The notes beneath the pieces were generated by a model. It ran no database searches and was not told where the DNA came from. It was given only the letters and a program-made list of their open reading frames with translations. Both the position numbers and the translations under genes were made by a program. Of a stretch of DNA of 64,000 nucleotides, positions 44,992-55,968 are shown piece after piece (within the stretch, counting starts at the first letter, position 1; the number at the start of each line of letters is the position of its first letter). Origin of the DNA: Sepiola atlantica (Eukaryota; Mollusca; Cephalopoda; Sepiida; Sepiolidae); contig OY744535.1 in assembly GCA_963556195.1 (NCBI GenBank), positions 95,928,853-95,992,852 on the forward strand. The letters run 5' to 3'.

Positions 44992-45229
44992 GTTAATCCA
45001 ACAAAAGATATAAGAGGCAACTAATATCTTTAATTAGTGAACATCCGGATAAAACTGAAGCTCAATATACTGGATAGAGCATTAATAGCAGAATATAAAA
45101 TGAAGTAATAAAATAAGGTGCTAATCAAATTTTATTAGAATTCAATGTTTAGGCAAAGTATCTTAAAGGTACTTTGCCTGAACATTGAGAATTGAATTTT
45201 ATTAGAATTCGCACCTTATTTTATTACTT

Positions 45230-45235
<6 letters not shown>
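44989..45235 (-). mobile_element. Inverted dimer, relative of 13258-13498
   Basis: On the minus strand the element ends AGATATAAGAGGC-complement and TCCAGTATATTGAGCTTCAG (about 45080-45055), with a TA tract at 44909-44988. Arms 45085-45160 and 45172-45235 mirror each other around GTATCTTAAAGGTAC. The centre again lies at a TTAAAGG step comparable to the TTA/AGG cleavage point of the 58971 ribozyme. Confidence 0.7.
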
Positions 45236-45281
<46 letters not shown>

Positions 45282-45285
45282 GAAA
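45233..45285. repeat. (TA)n microsatellite
   Basis: TA tract adjoining the inverted dimer. Confidence 0.95.
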
Positions 45286-45544
45286 TAAATCAAAAGAAAT
45301 TGATAAAAGAAATCCAAAACTCTACTATAAAAATGTATAACATATGTAAATAGTCCATGATAAAATAAATAAATAAATGTATATATATATATATGTATAT
45401 ATGAAATATTTTTATAAATATATATTTTTAATTTTAAAACATTTGTAGACAAAGAAAATAACCAAGGAAAAAAAGGGGGGTTATTATAATGGAATCATCT
45501 TACTCTATAAAATAGATGTTCTGTAAAATAGTAAATACCCACTT

Positions 45545-45910
45545 TGAAAGGAACAACACAGGTAAGGAAACTATATTTTAATACTTTAGAAAAACAAATC
45601 TGGAGGCAAAACTAAATTAAATATTTGTAAACTTTTTAAATTAAAAAATAATTATTAAATAGGGAGGTGGTGTCTGATCAACACTGCTGGGATGCCATGA
45701 TAAAGAAATACTGTTTTGTTTTTAAAATCCCGAAACAGTTTTCATGGTAAACAACTGACGATCCCTTATATATAAAAACATATATAAAAATATATTTATA
45801 TTAGAGTATATTCTTGGAAGTAAACTAAAATAGTGATTGCAGTAGATTGATTGACTTACTAGACTAAAATCTTTCAACATTTTTTTTTTTTTTTTTTTTT
45901 TTTCTTTCCC
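45545..45910. repeat. Interspersed repeat shared with 20300-20625
   Basis: GAACAACACAGGTAAGGAAA, GTCTGATCAACACTGCTGGG, CCGAAACAGTTTTCATGGTA and ACAACTGACGATCCCTTATA in the same order as the 20 kb copy. A T26 run follows at about 45879-45903. Confidence 0.65.
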
Positions 45911-45959
45911 AGTTTTGAAGGTAAAAAAGAACTTCCGAGACTATATATATATATATAAA

Positions 45960-46265
45960 TGTTTTATCGGGGGTAACCTTGTTGGGAGTGGGACAGCAAT
46001 ATGCTTGATTAAATTTCATTTATATTGCTGCATATTGGTACGATCGAGGAAACATAGAGCAGAGAGGGAATTCCGTAGGTTAGCGGTTCGAAGACGGAAA
46101 CTATTACATTAGACAATTTTCCGACATGTAATGGCCTCAGCAGTGAAGTGGGTGGGAGTTTCTGATAGTAGAGTAGGTCGGGGTATTTACGTCGAGCGAG
46201 TAAACGTGCATTAATTTCATCAGAGCACATTCGGTTGAGCATACGTGTATAGCAGTTACTCACAA
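45960..46265 (-). mobile_element. LINE-A-related 3' fragment, diverged
   Basis: The minus strand 46263-46009 reads NRMCSDEINARLLARRKYPD, then HVGKLSNVI, and the surrounding frames contain LWNSL-like remnants. It shares GAGTGGGACAGCAATATGCT with GGGAGCTGTGCAGCGAGATG of LINE-A. Confidence 0.6.
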
Positions 46266-46775
46266 TCAGATGAGACCTACAGTCGCCAAAGTTCTCGAAA
46301 TAAGGGTCACATCAACGGATGTCGGTTCTTATCATAATCACAGAAAATTCGAGTTAAACTATTTAAATAACTGTCACAAATGTTTATATAAACGATTTAT
46401 CTGAAGATAAATGGCCACACTACCTTTTCATTGTCAGCCATGTCAAGTCTGACGAAATACATGGGTATCCTAATTCAACTTGTTTCAGAATTTTTTTAGA
46501 TGAGGATCGATAATTTGTATCGTTTAATAGCGTTAAACATATTATTGTTTTTAATGTGGCGTTTTTCAACTTATTACATATTAACCGATTTCGTTTGCAA
46601 TTCTATATAGATTCCTTAGTTCAACAAAAATTTCTGAGTTCAACCAAACATTTCCGAGTTCGATAAAGCGCACCAGACGAGAGGTGAGGGTTACATCGGC
46701 CGACAAGTTGTGCGAATACAATCTGAGATGACAACAGTAATCGGAATAATTGTCGTTTTCTGTCTCAACAGAAGC
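46266..46775. other. Mostly unrecognised
   Basis: Contains GGGTTACATCGGCCGACAAG TTGTGCGAA near 46690, like the GGTTACATCGGCTGAAACG end at 38825. Probably an eroded retroelement end. Confidence 0.4.
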
Positions 46776-46779
46776 ATTC

Positions 46780-47070
46780 TCCGTCCGTGTTTCTGCTCTC
46801 TAGAATAGCATACGAGAGGAAGTCGTGATGATGCCTAACATAACCCGGTTTAGAATTGTCTTAGACAAACATCAGACAAACATTAGAAACACATTAGACG
46901 AACATTAGACAAACATTAGACACACATTAGACGAACATTAGACGAACATTAGACAAACATTAGACAAACATTAGACGAACATTAATACAGCATATAGATG
47001 CAATCTCTTCTGTCTTCTTACACAGTTTGCTGAACTTTTCTATTTATTTTGCAATAAAATTGACTGATTG
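46780..47070 (+). mobile_element. LINE-E 3' end with internal minisatellite
   Basis: TCCGTCCGTGTTTCTGCTCT CTAGAATAGCAT corresponds to VSALWNSL in the better copy at 49900-50000. An 11-bp ACAAACATTAG minisatellite (46864-46983, about 11 units) replaces the following coding part. It ends TATAGATGCAATCTCTTCTG and AATAAAATTGACTGATTG with TGAT-type terminal steps. Confidence 0.7.
46864..46983. repeat. 11-bp minisatellite
   Basis: ACAAACATTAG and ACGAACATTAG units, about 11 copies. It arose by expansion of GACAAACATT in the LINE-E 3' coding end (the other copy has a single GACAAACATTCAGAC). Confidence 0.9.
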
Positions 47071-47089
47071 ATTAATTGATAGACGGGAA

Positions 47090-47400
47090 TTATTAGCGAA
47101 TTTTCTTCGCGATACGAACATTACATTTTCTTTTACACTGATGTCCGAAATGCCAAGCAAAACGGTGCGCCTTTCGCCGCGAATACAATAAATCAGACTC
47201 ACGTGATCGGCTTCTTTGTTTTAATATTGTCTACTTTCGATTCCATATTTTCAGGATACCAATAGTATATATTAGGTCTGCAACTCGATATGACATTGTT
47301 CAATTTTAATTCACAAAATCTTATCACGAGTTTGTATTGCCAAAAAATCATAAAGAATGTGGACACACAGACAAACAAACAGACAAACAATAAAGTTAGT
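47090..47400. other. Flank duplicated at 50100-50215
   Basis: TTTTACACTGATGTCCGAAA TGCCAAGCAAAACG and a CCTTTCGCCGCGAAT block recur after the LINE-E end at 50140-50210. The rest is unrecognised. Confidence 0.5.
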
Positions 47401-47404
47401 ATAT

Positions 47405-49412
47405 TATATGTGTCCGTTGCAAAAAAAAGTTAGACAGAGACATTACAAATTTTGTATAGATTTTATGCTCCTGTTCAAAAAAGTTAGACACTGACACCAT
47501 AAATTTAGTATAGATTTCATGTGTCTGTTATAAGAATTGTACAAAAAAGTTAGACACTCACACTATTAATTTAGTACAGATTTCATGTGTCTGTTATAAG
47601 AATTGTACAAAAAAAGTTAGACACTGACACTATTAATTTAGTACAGATTTCATGTGTCTGTTATAAGAATTGTACAAAAAAAGTTAGACACTGACACTAT
47701 TAATTTAGTACAGATTTCATGTGTCTGTTATAAGAATTGTACAAAAAAGTTAGACACTCACACTATTAATTTAGTACAGATTTCATGTGTCTGTTATAAG
47801 AATTGTACAACAAAGTTAGACACTGACACTATTAATTTAGTACAGATTTCATGTGTCTGTTATAAGAATTGTACAAAAAAAGTTAGACACTGACACTATT
47901 AATTTAGTACAGATTTCATGTGTCTGTTATAAGAATTGTAAAAAAAAAGTTAGACACTGACACTATTAATTTAGTACAGAGTTCATGTGTCTGTTATAAG
48001 AATTGTACAAAAAAGGTTAGACACTGACACTATTAATTTAGTACAGATTTCATGTGTCTGTTATAAGAATTGTACAAAAAAGTTAGACACTCACACTATT
48101 AATTTAGTACAGATTTCATGTGTCTGTTATAAGAATTGTACAAAAAAGTTAGACACTGACACTATTAATTTAGTACAGATTTCATGTGTCTGTTATAAGA
48201 ATTGTACAAAAAAATTTAGACACTGACACTATTAATTTAGTACAGATTTCATGTGTCTGTTATAAGAATTGTACAAAAAAAGTTAGACACTGACACTATT
48301 AATTTAGTACAGATTTCATGTGTCTATTATAAGAATTGTACAAAAAAAGTTAGACACTGACACTATTAATTTAGTACAGATTTCATGTGTCTGTTATAAG
48401 AATTGTACAAAAAAAGTTAGACACTGACACTATTAATTTAGTACAGATTTCATGTGTCTGTTATAAGAATTGTATAAAAAAAGTTAGACACTGACACTAT
48501 TAATTTAGTACAGATTTCATGTGTCTGTTATAAGAATTGTACAAAAAAAGTTAGACACTGACACTATTAATTTAGTACAGATTTCATGTGTCTGTTATAA
48601 GAATTGTACAAAAAAAGTTAGACACTGACACTTTAATTTAGTACAGATTTCATGTGTCTGTTATAAGAATTGTACACAAAAAGTTAGACACTGACACTAT
48701 TAATTTAGTACAGATTTCATGTGTCTGTTATACGAATTGTACAAAAAAAGTTAGACACTGACACTATTAATTTAGTACAGATTTCATGTGTCTGTTATAA
48801 GAATTGTACAAAAAAGTTAGACACTGACACTATTAATTTAGTACAGATTTCATGTGTCTGTTATAAGAATTGTACAAAAAAGTTAGACACTGACACTATT
48901 AATTTAGTACAGATTTCATGTGTCTGTTATAAGAATTGTACAAAAAAAGTTAGACACTGACCCTATTAATTTAGTACAGATTTCATGTGTCTGTTATAAG
49001 AATTGTACAAAAAAAGTTAGACACTGACACTATTAATTTAGTACAGATTTCATGTGTCTGTGATAAGAATTGTACAAAAAAAGTTAGACACTTACACTAT
49101 TAATTTAGTACAGATTTCATGTGTCTGTTATAAGAATTGTACAAAAAAGTTAGACACTGACACTATTAATTTAGTACAGATTTCATGTGTCTGTTATAAG
49201 AATTGTACAAAAAAAATTAGACACTAGCACTATTAATTTAGTACAGATTTCATGTGTCTGTTATAAGAATTGTACAAAAAAAGTTAGACACTGACACTAT
49301 TAATTTAGTACAGATTTCATGTGTCTGTTATAAGAATTGTACAAAAAAAGTTAGACACTGACACTATTAATTTAGTACAGATTTCATGTGTCTGTTATAA
49401 GAATTGTACACA
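47405..49412. repeat. 66/67-bp satellite, about 30 units
   Basis: The unit is GTTAGACACTGACACTATTA, ATTTAGTACAGATTTCATGT, GTCTGTTATAAGAATTGTAC and a 6-8 nt A run. Length variation is mainly in the A run. Units at the left edge are more diverged than internal ones. Short open frames across it (CYKNCTKK.. type) are artefacts. Confidence 0.97.
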
Positions 49413-50095
49413 GATACATAGAGAATCCACAGACTTTGTATAGTCTTAAGTTGAAAGTAACCGTGGGCGAACATTCAGACGGTATATAGATGCAATATCT
49501 TCTGTCTTTTTACATGGCTTGTTGCACTTTTCCCAATTTCTTTATTGGTGCACTTCGTTTGCCGTCTTAACAACAATATCAAAGTCAGGCGGGTTCTCTA
49601 CCAGACCCAGAGATGTTTTCTAAAGCTAACACAAGACACTTTCCGTCCCGTATACATAATCGTAGTACAGCCACTTCTTGAGTATGCCACCCAAGCAACA
49701 AATCAATATCTTCAAACAGATATCTTACACCTGAGGCGTGTTGAATAGTACGCAACCAGGTTGGTGACGGGATTATCCGCGCTTGCCTACAAAGAGCGTC
49801 TTCAGAGACTTAATCTGTCCTTACTTGATCAGCGAAGAATGCGGCCAACAGCATCACCAACGGAAATGGAAATGGTACTTTTAGAAGAGGGGTCCACCTC
49901 AACAGAATAAAGGAAGAATTCTCTGTCTGTTTCTGCTCTCTGGAACAGCCTGCTAAAAGAGGCCGTGATGATGCCTACCATATCCAGGTTTAAAGCCACC
50001 TTTGACAAACATTCAGACGTTATATATAGATGCAACATCTAACTTTTACACGCTTGCTACAGGTTGCTTTTTTGTGTGTTCAATAAAATTGAGTC
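49413..50095 (+). mobile_element. LINE-E reverse transcriptase C-terminal region
   Basis: Frames in order give VRRVLYQTQRCFLKLTQDTF, VVQPLLEYATQATNQYLQT, IRHLRRVE-type, then ALAYKERLQRLNLSLLDQRR, then SVSALWNSLLKEAVMMPTIS RFKATFDKHSDVIYRC and a stop. One stop interrupts before YATRL. The family pattern (LEYA...RVQRRATRLV...YxERLxxLxLxxLxxRR...LWNSLP) is that of CR1/RTE-like LINEs. The 3' end CAATAAAATTGAGTCATTTA TTGATTGA matches the copy at 46780-47070. Confidence 0.8.
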
Positions 50096-50099
50096 ATTT

Positions 50100-50425
50100 A
50101 TTGATTGAGATACAAGATTCAGTTCGCTGTACAAAAATTAAATGTTCTTTCACAGTGATGTCCGGAGTGCCAAACAAAACGCAGTCCCCTTCGTTGCGAA
50201 TTGAACAAAGCACGCGCTCATCTTTGCGGCAATACTCCGACTCCGGCTCACCACTCCTACTACATTGTTCTCGTGAATGTATGAGCATCGCCAAGAACGC
50301 CTCCTCCTACCCTATATTTATACATGACTTCTTCTTGTGTTTATTTATTTTTTATACTAATGTTTCACCACTGATGAAGGCCAAAAGCCACTCGAGAGTA
50401 AAGCTTAATGAGATTGTCCTTTAGA
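50100..50425. other. Duplicated LINE flank and a retroelement-end motif
   Basis: The first 115 bp recur at 47090. CCACTGATGAAGGCCAAAAG CCACTCGAG at about 50368-50396 is the inverse of the block at 7905, 38730 and 39460. Confidence 0.5.
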
Positions 50426-50865
50426 TGATGGGACGCTATAATAAAACGATTGAGAACGAGGTTTATTCAATTCACATAACGACCCGACATATATTTATTG
50501 AACTTCTAATAGACCATGTTGTATCCTGCAGGGAAGCAGTCTCGCGGTGAGTGATCCACAGGTGGGAAGTTTCTGGAAAGAAACTCTCTCCATGGAAATA
50601 TCTTTTCATTTCAGGTAAACAGACGAAGAAAGGATAATTCTTGACAGTGTTTGTAATGAGACCTGTTCTTACCGAAGTTTTACGGAGAAATCAAAGATTG
50701 GAGCTCAGTCGAGCACTTACCATTCGAAATACGGATAGAGTAGAGAAAGACTAATTTCCACAATTATCAATTTATTAATAAAATAAAGTAACACGACGTA
50801 TTTACTCTTAATAGATGTTCGTGGAAGCATGAGCTTTTGTACCAAAAACTACCCCTCTCTCTCTC
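50426..50865. other. No recognised feature
   Basis: (CT)n at about 50855-50870, otherwise nothing. Confidence 0.35.
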
Positions 50866-51165
50866 TCTCTGGCACACTTAATCAGGATTCAAAAAAGGGT
50901 CTCTAACACAATAGACCCCACACTGTCTCCCAAGCTCTAGACCCTGTCCCATCGCTGACATTTTTCATCCGTGTGCTGGTTCCAAAATTACTTCCAGATA
51001 ATTTTCTCTAACGAACTTTTTTCACTTGTGCCCCCTCAACGTAAATACACAGAGACCCAACCGTCTAGTAGCATAATCCCACCCTTTCACTGTAGTGGTC
51101 CCCAGATTCTGAAAATGATATAACCTAATAGCTGGTTTTTCGAATTCCTTCCTTGCTCCTGGCAG
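50866..51165 (+). mobile_element. LINE-A fragment, strongly diverged
   Basis: CAGGATTCAAAAAAGGGTCT, CTGTCTCCCAAGCTCTAGAC CCTGTCCCATCGC and GTGCCCCCTCAACGTAAATA correspond to IQKRVxNTIDPTLSPKL, LSHR and VPPRRKY of LINE-A, with several breaks. Confidence 0.75.
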
Positions 51166-51169
51166 GCAG

Positions 51170-51335
51170 ACAGAGACAGTACAAATTTAGTATAGACAAT
51201 ATGTTTCCGTTAAAAAAGTTAGACAGACAGACACAGACACCATAAATTTAGTATAGATTGCAAGGGTCTGTTATAAAAACGTTAGACAGACAGAGAAAAT
51301 ATAGATTTAGTATAGATTTGATGCATCCTATTCAC
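51170..51335. repeat. Outlying diverged units of the 66-bp satellite
   Basis: About 2.5 units with AAATTTAGTATAGA, GTCTGTTATAAAAACGTTAG and GACAGACAGA insertions, 1.8 kb from the main array. Confidence 0.75.
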
Positions 51336-52205
51336 GGATATTTCGAGACGGAAGGGAAAAAAATGTCCATATTTTCTTTCACGTAAAAATAGAAAACTCG
51401 ATTGCTGATCATGTGTATTGAAATCTTCAATGGAAAAAGTCTGGACAAAGTTCCCGTCGGCTAATGGAGGAATCACTTTGAGAAATACAAGTGGACATAA
51501 TGCGTCCTAGCATTTCATTTAGCGGCTCAGTCGGTTCGTTATCCGTCCGTCGATAAAATAGACGCATCTTTTTGTGAGACGCGTCCTCGCATCTTTATAG
51601 CTCGCTTTGTCTGTCTGTCGTTCTGTCATGGTGAAACTTTTGATGCATTTTTCTCGATGATTTTGTGATGATTGAATGACGACCACATATTCTGTTTTAC
51701 CTTTTTTTCACCCCGAGCATGACATATTGTCACTGAAGCGTAAAGTGTAGAAAAAATAAAGAAATAGTATCGGAACAGTTAAACAGAGGTGTCGTCAAAA
51801 TCAAGTCCAAATGAATGTTAATATCTCTCTCCAGTTTTAAAAAAAAAAACGTCGTTCAGTCCAACATAAAAAAATCCAGCACTATTCTCTTCTTTCGTCC
51901 GCTTTACGATCCCACGTTCAGAACGATCTCCACTTCTCTCACCGAATCTTCATTTTCCCTCTCTAATTGAAAAAAAATGTGACGCATGCAAACCAACTTA
52001 ATTTGCATAAATCTCTCTCTCGATGCCGCTGCCCGGATCTTCAAATAAAAACCTTATTTTACTTTCTGACACCTTTCTCCTCCCACTCCTCTTTCTTTAT
52101 TGTCGTCAGCGAGCGTTTTCGGGTTCGCCCCACACACACAGCATACTAGACGCTGCCTCTTTGAACGGCGCCGACAAGTGTCAGTCGGCCGCTCTTCGTT
52201 ACATA
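51336..52205. other. No recognised gene
   Basis: Some CGTC-rich steps near 51540-51620. No family recognised. Confidence 0.35.
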
Positions 52206-52209
52206 AAGA

Positions 52210-53270
52210 GATACTGTGATAAGGACCCGATTTATAAGGGGGATCTGGGTAAGCAGTTAATCAACATGGTGTTTGTTCACATTACATTTAAATGTATGCA
52301 TGTTCATACTGACTAGAAAACAAGGAGCGTGAATCTAATAGCAAAGCTTCTTCTTCTTCTTTCGTTTGCTTCACAGCATCTCACTGTTAGATCACCAGCT
52401 CGGTTGAGAAAAGCCATGCTAATATTTTGTTGTCTAGCACAGCTATGCTGGCTTCGTCGTTGGGTGGTCGATATTTAAAGCATGACTCGATGATGTCGTC
52501 TACTGTCTGTTTAGAGTGACCACAGTCGCAGACAGCTGAGTCCCTGAGTCCCCATCCGTTCATGGTCGCGGCGAAAAGGCCGACACCTGTCCTGAGGCGG
52601 TTGAGCATTGTCCACTGCCGGCGAGGGATGTCCATGACTGGTAGGTTATCCGGGTCCTCCACAAATCTGTGCAACCTTCATGTATCTGCTGCCTGGCATT
52701 CCTTCGTCCAGCAACGTTTCAGCCAGATTCGTTTTGTGACGTCACCGGGTGTTGAAAGCAGGAGCTGGTGGGCATGCACCGAAAATGGGCGTCGTGACTT
52801 CAGGCGAGCTCGTGGAGGGGTTTCTGTGGTGAGCTTGTGGAGAAGGTGGTCCTCATCGATTGTTGCCTTTCTTGAGAGTGCAAGGACAGCCGCCTCACAG
52901 CGCAGGGTTGGTGGTTCGATGACGACGAAAATCGGTAGTTGGTTGATTGGTGTGGCGCGCAAGCAGTCAGAGACTGTGCTGCTACTATCAATAAAGTTTA
53001 TCTTCTTTTACCGGCTGAAAATCTAAGCAGGGGGCTATGTAGCAGTTACATGTGGCGAGTCCTAAGAAAGAAATAAAGCTATTAGAGTAAACAATCTTTC
53101 GGCATTTATGGGCCACTACACTAGTTGGTGGGATTTAGCAGATAGTCAGAAATAGCGAGGGGATTTTTCTCGAACAGATACAAGGTCGTCAGTTTCTCAA
53201 AGCGCATTCTCTGGAAGTCTAGGGGTGCAATATTGCGGCGATGCAACAAAGGATTTGAGTTTTGAAATAA
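52210..53270 (-). mobile_element. LINE-A fragment split by LINE-B
   Basis: LINE-A 3' sequence occurs at 52210-52330 (the leucine-rich tail region by its TTCACATTACATTTAAATGT block) and at 53035-53270 (minus-strand remnants of SKSHPTSVVAHKCRKIVYSN-type). LINE-B is inserted between them. Confidence 0.65.
52335..53030 (-). mobile_element. LINE-B 3' fragment, nested
   Basis: Minus strand: INQLPIFVVIEPPTLRCEAA, LALSRKATIDEDHLLHKLTT and PGDVTKRIWLKRCWTKECQA (52962-52678), a frameshift, then MHRFVEDPDNLPVMDIPRRQ, WTMLNRLRTGVGLFAATMNG, SAVCDCGHSKQTVDDIIESC and LAWLFSTELVI with a stop (52674-52387). GCTGTGAAGCAAACGAAAGA and a short GAA run form the 3' end. The C-x-C-x8..H/C knuckle is the usual LINE ORF2 C-terminal motif. 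It is younger than the LINE-A copy it interrupts. Confidence 0.88.
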
Positions 53271-53790
53271 CAGCTAGACATATTCTTATTTTTGCAATCT
53301 GCCCCCCCCCCAAAAAAAAGAGAGAGGTTAGTGCACTAGATATTGCAATAATACATTCTGCAGTTTCTAATCATGTTAGCCAAAAGGGGGAGTGTTGCAT
53401 AGCCATCTACTCCTACACCTGCATGGACCGCGGCAGTACGCGTTTCGTACACTCTTCCCGATACGGGCCGTGGCGGTACTCATTTCGTATACTCGTCCCT
53501 GAAAGGGCGGTGGCAGTTCACATTCAATATTCGTCATTTTTAAAACATCATAAATCACATAGTTCATATATTGTTTGCATGCCTTAGATTTCTCCCTCGC
53601 CGTGTAAAGGGTCATGTCGTCTAGTGGATGAATTCTTTTTGCTTTCCTGCCTGTCGTGAACCACAGCGTCCGTTGTCTGCAACAAAAACTCCACGATCGG
53701 GCCGGAAGAAAAACTCTTCTTAAAATGTCATTCTTTTTATTACAAGCGTTAGTTATTTAATCAGCTGGGAGTCATGCACTACGTTGAGAG
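53271..53790. repeat. Short ~41-bp tandem repeat and unrecognised DNA
   Basis: GCGGCAGTACGCGTTTCGTA and GTGGCGGTACTCATTTCGTA head two and a half units at about 53426-53525. The rest is unrecognised. Confidence 0.6.
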
Positions 53791-53806
53791 AGAGAGAGAG
53801 AGAGAA

Positions 53807-53841
<35 letters not shown>
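53791..53841. repeat. (GA)n microsatellite
   Basis: GA repeat with AAAG and ATAG interruptions. Confidence 0.95.
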
Positions 53842-53844
<3 letters not shown>

Positions 53845-54856
53845 CAAATCACTACTTTATCAATTATTTTCTTAACCATTCATAGAGGAGGGAAAGGATT
53901 ACTCTCGCTTGTATTTTCTTAGGGAAATATTTCCCTTATCTGTTGTAAATTTACATGGTAACAATCATGTCCTATCGGTTTGCCTCCAAAACCCAGACTG
54001 ACGAAACTCGCTTCTCACGAAGAACGAGTGACGTCACGGATCCCTCTGTTTCCCACGCAAGGGCCAGTGACGTCACAGAGCCTCTCGCAGGTGCACACTG
54101 ACCCTTGATCTGGGGTCTCGTCACACGGTGACCTTGTCACGTCTGTTAGCTCTGACTGTGAGAACAGGCCCTATTCTGCACTTGACTGCACCCGTGCTAA
54201 TTCGCACAAGTCAAACCAACGATTTCCAACACCTACGTCCATTATCCAACAGGAGGATTTAATATTTTCTGGGTCGGAATCTATCCATCAACTGGCTAGC
54301 TGGAAACAAAATTGTGTTTATCTAAATGACTTTAATGAATATATTGCACACTTTTATTCGACATTTTAGAATGTTGTTAGTTAGCAAAAAAAGTAGCACA
54401 AAATATTTGAGCCATGATTGTGAATTTATTAAGAAGACGTTTTAAAAACACATTTCTATACCACTTCAACAACACTTCAACACACCTTCGCCCCCCTTAT
54501 AACGAGCATGGTTGATACTAGGTTTATTTACTTTAATAAACAACGCTTTCATTATGGGGAGACGAATACTGCAATATGACATCCCAAGAATGGCCGTGTT
54601 CCTGGTTAAAATATTCCTGAACGTCTTCTTAATAAATTCCACCAATCTTTTATTTTGCATACTCATTCACCCGCCTGAAAATGACCGACGTCGGTCGAAA
54701 ACGTTCGCGAAAATATAGCAATTTTTTATACAACATAGACGACAATACCAAATCGGTCGTGCGACGAATCGAAAAAACGAATACAAAAAATAAATAAAGA
54801 GAAGCTGTCGCTAATGTTTAACTAAACATGCATAAAAGAAGGAATGCTGCCTAATT

Positions 54857-54866
<10 letters not shown>
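53842..54866. other. Unrecognised, with one hammerhead-like end motif
   Basis: CGCCTGAAAATGACCGACGT CGGTCGAAAACGTTCGCG at about 54670-54707 has a good GACCG/CGGTC hairpin before GAAA but a changed CTGANGA box (CTGAAAA). It is probably a degenerate retroelement end. Confidence 0.4.

Positions 54867-54910
<44 letters not shown>
54867..54910. repeat. (TA)n microsatellite
   Basis: Short ACAC then TA. Confidence 0.95.
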
Positions 54911-55968
54911 TCAAAATAAGGGAAATCACAATGCCACAATATAAACTATGGTAATAAGAGCACTAGGCACAACAAGGAACACCTGGAAAAAAAAGACTGG
55001 AAGAAAAGAATTAACACCATTAAAGCAGTTGAAGTAAAAATAAACATCCTCAAGTTCGGAAACCAACCCACATAGTAAAACTTAGGCTAACTTTCGGTAA
55101 CCTTGTAACTCTCGCTTCCCTAATTTTGCCCTTAGTCCAACCATTTGATGAGCTATGTTTCTGGCAAAGGGGGGATAATTGCTGTTTTACTGGGTCATAA
55201 TTTATCTATATAACACTTATCGTTGGCTTTGTTTTGAGCTTAAAGTGGTATTTTTAGCACCTTACATGGGGTGGCTTCATGCCTTGTCTGGAGCGATTTC
55301 CATTTTTTTAAAAGCGAATGACACTAGCTAATTATATTCAAACGGAAATAGAATAACACTTCGTAACAGCAATAAACATAGTCTTAGATAGTAGCAGGCG
55401 TAAGCCGGTCGATATTAAGCGTGGCTTAGATTTTAAGTTTTTCGATAATTAATGATGAAACGGTACTATGTAAGGATTAGGAACTCTGAGTAATTAACGG
55501 GACGAATTGACAGATATTTGTTGATATTTGACTTGTAAACGAGCGTGTTGTAGTGTGCAGGGAAGCGTTCATGCGGTAACGTTCTATCTGGAACAGTAGA
55601 ATGATCGAACAATTTTTTCAGTTCGTGATCTTTAAAATTATATCAATTAATGTCTTCCTATTAAGTTGGCTTTAGTATTTTGTCATTATCGCATTTTCTG
55701 ACTTTTCGATTGAAGAGAAATGCGACTTCATAAAAATCCATCGCTTATATAAAGCTATGCTTATAAAGTTATGCATGTGTATATGTTTATATATTTTCAA
55801 ACATTTCAGTTTCTTTTGGGTGTTTATAGGGTTTGAGGGTGCATGATATATTCAGATTTTCATTAAATGTTATCCAGTCATTAGAAATCAATTCAGCGAG
55901 TTTCCCTTTAATTTTATTTTCTTCTTAAGCTGAAACATGCAATTTTAGATATTTTCAAGAATAAAATA
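54911..55968. other. Mostly unrecognised
   Basis: GTGGCTTCATGCCTTGTCTG at 55270-55303 is shared with 43031 and (inverted) 31895. The remainder has no recognised feature. Confidence 0.4.

Noticed and set aside
50368..50400. CTGATGAAGGCCAAAAGCC as a hammerhead
   Set aside because: CTGATGA and a hairpin are present, but the GAAA box is absent (ACTCGAG instead). The other copies have CTGATCAAGG or further changes.
54002..54045. CTGACGA with ACTCG..CGAGT hairpin near 54000
   Set aside because: The hairpin is good but is followed by GACG, not GAAA, and there is an extra base before it. Probably chance.
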